64,000 bases of DNA, taken from positions 6,510,001-6,574,000 of the forward strand of contig OY720102.1 of assembly GCA_963082875.1 (NCBI GenBank), in the 5' to 3' direction. Below, piece after piece: positions 60,601 to 64,000 of the stretch. The notes under the pieces are model-generated. The model made no database searches. It was given only the letters and a program-made list of their open reading frames with translations, and was not told the DNA's origin. This stretch comes from Corella eumyota. Lineage: Eukaryota > Chordata > Ascidiacea > Phlebobranchia > Corellidae. The position numbers and the translations under genes were made by a program. Each line of letters begins with the position of its first letter. Positions within the stretch are counted from its first letter, which is position 1.

Positions 60601-63407
60601 TACACATTTTTAAGACAAAATATCATAAAAAAAATTTTTTTATTTAAATTTAGGCCAGAGCTGCCGTCATTTGTCGTTTAAGTTGCGATCGAGTTGGAAC
60701 AAGATATAATGTAAGAGGAGTGGACAGTATTGGAAACGTGGCTAACTTTGTTGAAAGTGAACAAGTAAATCAAAGTTTAAATATTGGGCCTATTTAAAAT
60801 TTGATGTCATTATTTAATAAATTAAGAGTTAATTTGATGAAATGATATTTAATTGTTCCAATTATAATACTTCTTATAAGGATATAGTTTTTATAAGTTT
60901 GTTAATTGAAATAGTTAAAATTAATTTAAATACATAATGGTATGGTAACAAATAAAAAAGTTATACATTTTAAATATAAATACCAGTATAACTAATTGCA
61001 TATCTATATTGTATAAGCTATGCAACTTGAGGTTAACAAAAAAACATTAAACTTTTTTTAGGTTATAAGTATAGGGGATGAGTATGCATCCTACATTCAA
61101 TTGAGAGGATCAGTTCCCTTTTTTTGGGAACAACCAGGATTAAACGTTGGTTCACATAAAGTTAAAATGCCAATGGGCAAAGAGCTTAATATACAAGCAT
61201 TCGAGAGGTTTGTATTAAAAATATTGTTATGACTTGAAACTATGTTAGGGTACTCCATACAATACATTTATTTATAATAGATTTCAGTGGACAATGTATG
61301 TATCTGTGTCCAATCTATGGGCCTACAAAATAAATAAAACTGCTGTTTGTGGTGCGCAGGTAAATTATTGTACGCAAATATCAGATAAGAGTTACGACCA
61401 TGGAACATGGGGCATACTTTCAACTAGTGATATGTAAACATATACTTTGGCTAATTTAAGTTGCGAAATGATGGTCAAAAATAGACATCATCATTTGTTT
61501 TATATTTTTACAGGCATTTTGATGATCTGACCGAGGTTTATCATAATTGTGTCTTGGTTAACTTGTTGGGGTCTAAGGAGGGAGAATCAAGTTTAACAAG
61601 AGCTTACCAAGTAATAATTAACATAAAGACTAATTTAATAATTGTTTAACTCTCATCATAATTGTTCATTGTGTTGTTAAATTTTAAACTAAAATTTTAG
61701 TTTGTCTGTAAATTTATTATTTTATGCAAATATTAATTTTTGAGGTTATTAACTTATTTGTATACTTTCATAGTGCTATAGATAAACTTTTAAGTAAGGT
61801 GTGGTCTTTGTTTTAAGTTAAATATTTATTTTTTAGTACCATCTGAACGAAAGCAAATATTCTGAGAGCATACCTCTTGTAAGTTTTGATTACCATACTG
61901 AATGTAGGGTGGGAAAAGCTGCAAACATTTCAAAACTAATCAGTAAGTTAATTTTAAATTATTAATTTTTGTTCGTAATTAAAACTTTGCTTTTTGTATA
62001 TATATTAATTAATTTTAAATGTTTTAAATTATTTACCCCAATTTTGTGCTGGCATAATTTGTATTTATATTTATTATTACCTTATTTACATTTGTATTAA
62101 CTGTAACCTTACAGCACTGTTGTTTTGTAAACCTGTCATCTATATATATATAATGGAGCTTAGTACACCATATGTAAGTCCAATTTATAGGCCTTCATGC
62201 TAAAACAACTGCTGTTTGTGGTGCGCAAGTTATTTGTTACTGGTAAAAATTGGTTAAAAATTGTGAACATATTACGACATTTAAAATCCTGACTGTAGGA
62301 CAGGCAATTGACTAGAATTATGTCATTTCACATGACTACTTAATATCGTTACAACATGCATATAGTCAGGATCGAACACCAGACCTCAGTTTTTATAAAA
62401 ATTTAATATCTATTAAATGACACTGGATTTACAAACCCTATTAATACAAATAAATACTTGTTTTTAGCATCACTGTCACCCTACTTGGAACAGTGGGGAG
62501 TCACCTGTAGTATTAAAACAACAAGTAATAACGATCAAGATGGTGTGTTGAGAGTTAATTGCTTAGACTGTTTGGACAGAACCAACAACGTGCAATCCTA
62601 TGTAGGCCTTCATGTAAGTCACATTAGTTGTCTTAACAAAATTTCTAGTTTTTTTTAAACCTTTTTCTTCTACTAGAGCATTCATGTTAATTTTTTAGTA
62701 TTATCTTTATTTTTAAAGTTTTTTTTTGAACTTTTTTTTTTACAGATAATAAGTGCACAACTTAAAGCCTTGGGTTACGAAGACAATGCTTCATTGTTAA
62801 CCAAGTTTAGTGAAGCATTAAAACCAGCTTGGCAGCAGACTGGAGATTTAATCAGTAGAATGTATGCCGGAACTGGGGCATTAGAAGGAAAAGATAAGGT
62901 AGTAAAATTGATTTGTTTTTAATTTGTGCTTAACTTTGGAAGATTGCTATTACATTATCCTAACCCTAAGTGTTAAATGCCTTTTTGACGTTTTTTGATA
63001 TAACCTTTCACAAATATTAATGTTTCTGTTTATGATTTAAGTTTTCCTAGGCCCTACGTTTAAAATTATTTAGAGTTTTATATTTTTGTTAAGGTTGGGA
63101 AGTTAAAAGACGGTGCAAGGTCGGTGGGCCGAGCCATCCAGAATAATTTTTACGATCAGAACAAACAAGAAACGATGGATCGATTGTTAAAAGAAAATGT
63201 GGAAGATTATGAGTTGCTGCAACTCTCTTTTACCTTGCTCAATGAACAACAAATTTTATGCGGTAAGTTTCTTAAAATTTAACTATAAAATAACCTTGGA
63301 ACAGATAAAATAACCTTGGAACAGATACTCCACTTACCCAAATTTACAGCATTTATATCCAAAAAACCTATTACTAAAATATAATATAGTTTTTCATTTA
63401 TTTAACA

Positions 63408-63447
<40 letters not shown>

Positions 63448-64000
63448 CTAATAGTCACTGTATATTAGCAGCAAGTGCACTATTTATAAATAAGATATAT
63501 CACTATTTAACTGAGACTGGCAAAATATAAAGACAAAAGCTATGTTTATTTCCTTTTTTAAAGTAATGTTTATATATACATGTTCTAAATTCCTAAGTTA
63601 CAAAATTTCAGGTTCTCACAGTTTACTAAAGGAGATGCTATCAAGAAAAGCAGAGTTCACTTCTGAATCAAAGTTAAGAGTTTATATGGGAACATGGAAT
63701 GTAAATGGGGGAAAACTGTTCAGGTCAATTGCTTATAAAGACAAGGTATTACTTCAAGAAAAAAAATAGTTTTCTTTATTATGCGATATACACTATGTAG
63801 CATTTTAATGAGCAATTACTTCTATGTAGCTTTTTAATGAGCCACACATGAGGTCGTGGGTTCAATCCCAACTGACCTCATGTTGCAGTGCCCTTGAGTA
63901 AGGCGATATAAACAGTGTGAACTCCTGCTGAGCCAGCACTTAATCAGCAGAATAAATACCGGGCAATTATAATCTATATAATATCCCAAACTGCCACAGG
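57634..64000 (+). CDS. SYNJ: Synaptojanin, 5' part (runs off the right edge)
   Basis: Thirteen coding exons: 57634-57754, 58295-58387, 58587-58729, 59011-59144, 59438-59552, 60654-60764, 61062-61207, 61514-61610, 61837-61942, 62468-62613, 62746-62898, 63094-63262, 63612-63745; phases agree throughout. The protein is a phosphoinositide phosphatase that strips PI(4,5)P2 from endocytic membranes and helps uncoat clathrin vesicles. The Sac1 domain fills the first twelve exons: [58 protein letters not shown], the catalytic loop [13 protein letters not shown] and [11 protein letters not shown]. The thirteenth exon opens the inositol 5-phosphatase domain ([12 protein letters not shown]). The rest of that domain and the proline-rich tail lie outside the window. 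The family assignment rests on Sac1 followed by the 5-phosphatase. Confidence 0.96.
57888..58152 (-). mobile_element. tRNA-derived SINE in synaptojanin intron 1
   Basis: Same family on -, with tail, body and B box (gggttcaatccccac on -) present. The 5' head is cut at the A box (ends gcaagtgtt). Confidence 0.9.
61290..61375. repeat. Intronic dispersed repeat, copy 1
   Basis: tccaat, ggcct and aactgctgtttgtggtgcgc followed by agg recur about 860 bp downstream (62175-62235) in another synaptojanin intron. Family unknown. Confidence 0.6.
62175..62400. repeat. Intronic dispersed repeat, copy 2, with tRNA-like segment
   Basis: Contains the same aactgctgtttgtggtgcgc as copy 1. Further on, ggatcgaacaccagacctcag resembles, on -, a tRNA B box region (ggtgttcgatcc). 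It may be an old SINE; not resolved. Confidence 0.5.
63414..63442. repeat. (AT)n microsatellite
   Basis: About 14 TA units in a synaptojanin intron. Confidence 0.95.
63842..64000 (+). mobile_element. tRNA-derived SINE, 5' truncated and cut by window edge
   Basis: Starts inside the head (cacacatgaggtcgtgggtt) and continues through the body to aaactgccacagg at the window end. Confidence 0.88.

Overview
The window is animal nuclear DNA: very AT-rich, with GT-AG introns (many with tttttag acceptors), tRNA-derived SINEs, MITEs and foldback transposons. Recognisable animal genes are hydroxymethylbilane synthase, dynactin p27 (DCTN6), RNase H2 subunit B, a KATNIP homologue and synaptojanin. My best guess is a tunicate such as Ciona, because of base composition, compact genes and the SINE type. 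This is a guess: no decisive species marker was seen.

Positions 1-47000 hold a young, unstable cluster of one protein-kinase family. There are five genes: A (2197-6987), B (8029-17073), C (19069-25421), A' (33611-38431) and D (41219-46964) on +, and E (26703-29543) on - (six counting A and A' separately), plus a kinase fragment (17780-18345). All end in a coiled coil built from small exons, followed by a TKL-type kinase with an HGD catalytic loop. B, C and D carry, upstream of the coil, pieces of translation initiation factor eIF4G: a Q/P-rich leader, a PABP-site-like RDPN segment, an eIF4E-binding motif (D only) and the MIF4G domain (B and C only). They are therefore eIF4G-kinase chimeras. 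A perfect NF-kB-type palindrome, GGGAATTTCCC, lies about 100 bp before the start codon of all three. The layout reads as a two-gene module (A-type + B-type) present three times: A-B, psiA-C and A'-D, with E inverted between C and A'.

The cluster is full of mobile and repeated DNA. Two copies of a large foldback element with 20-bp satellite arms end 61 bp before the start codons of A and A'. An unrelated foldback element with a 9-bp target duplication sits between A' and D and carries eleven TGACGTCA sites. There is an 8-bp-TSD MITE in A and A', a SINE shared by B, C and D, and fresh tandem duplications inside genes.

Positions 47000-64000 are ordinary housekeeping sequence: a short intronless KATNIP homologue (48637-50199), intronless HMBS (51092-52195), 2.7 kb without genes, DCTN6 and RNASEH2B close together on -, and, divergent from RNASEH2B, the first thirteen coding exons of synaptojanin, which runs off the right edge.

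The main hypothesis is that B, C and D encode inducible, kinase-bearing eIF4G-like scaffolds that could couple an immune-type signal to translation initiation. The domain content is read directly from the sequence; the function is inference.
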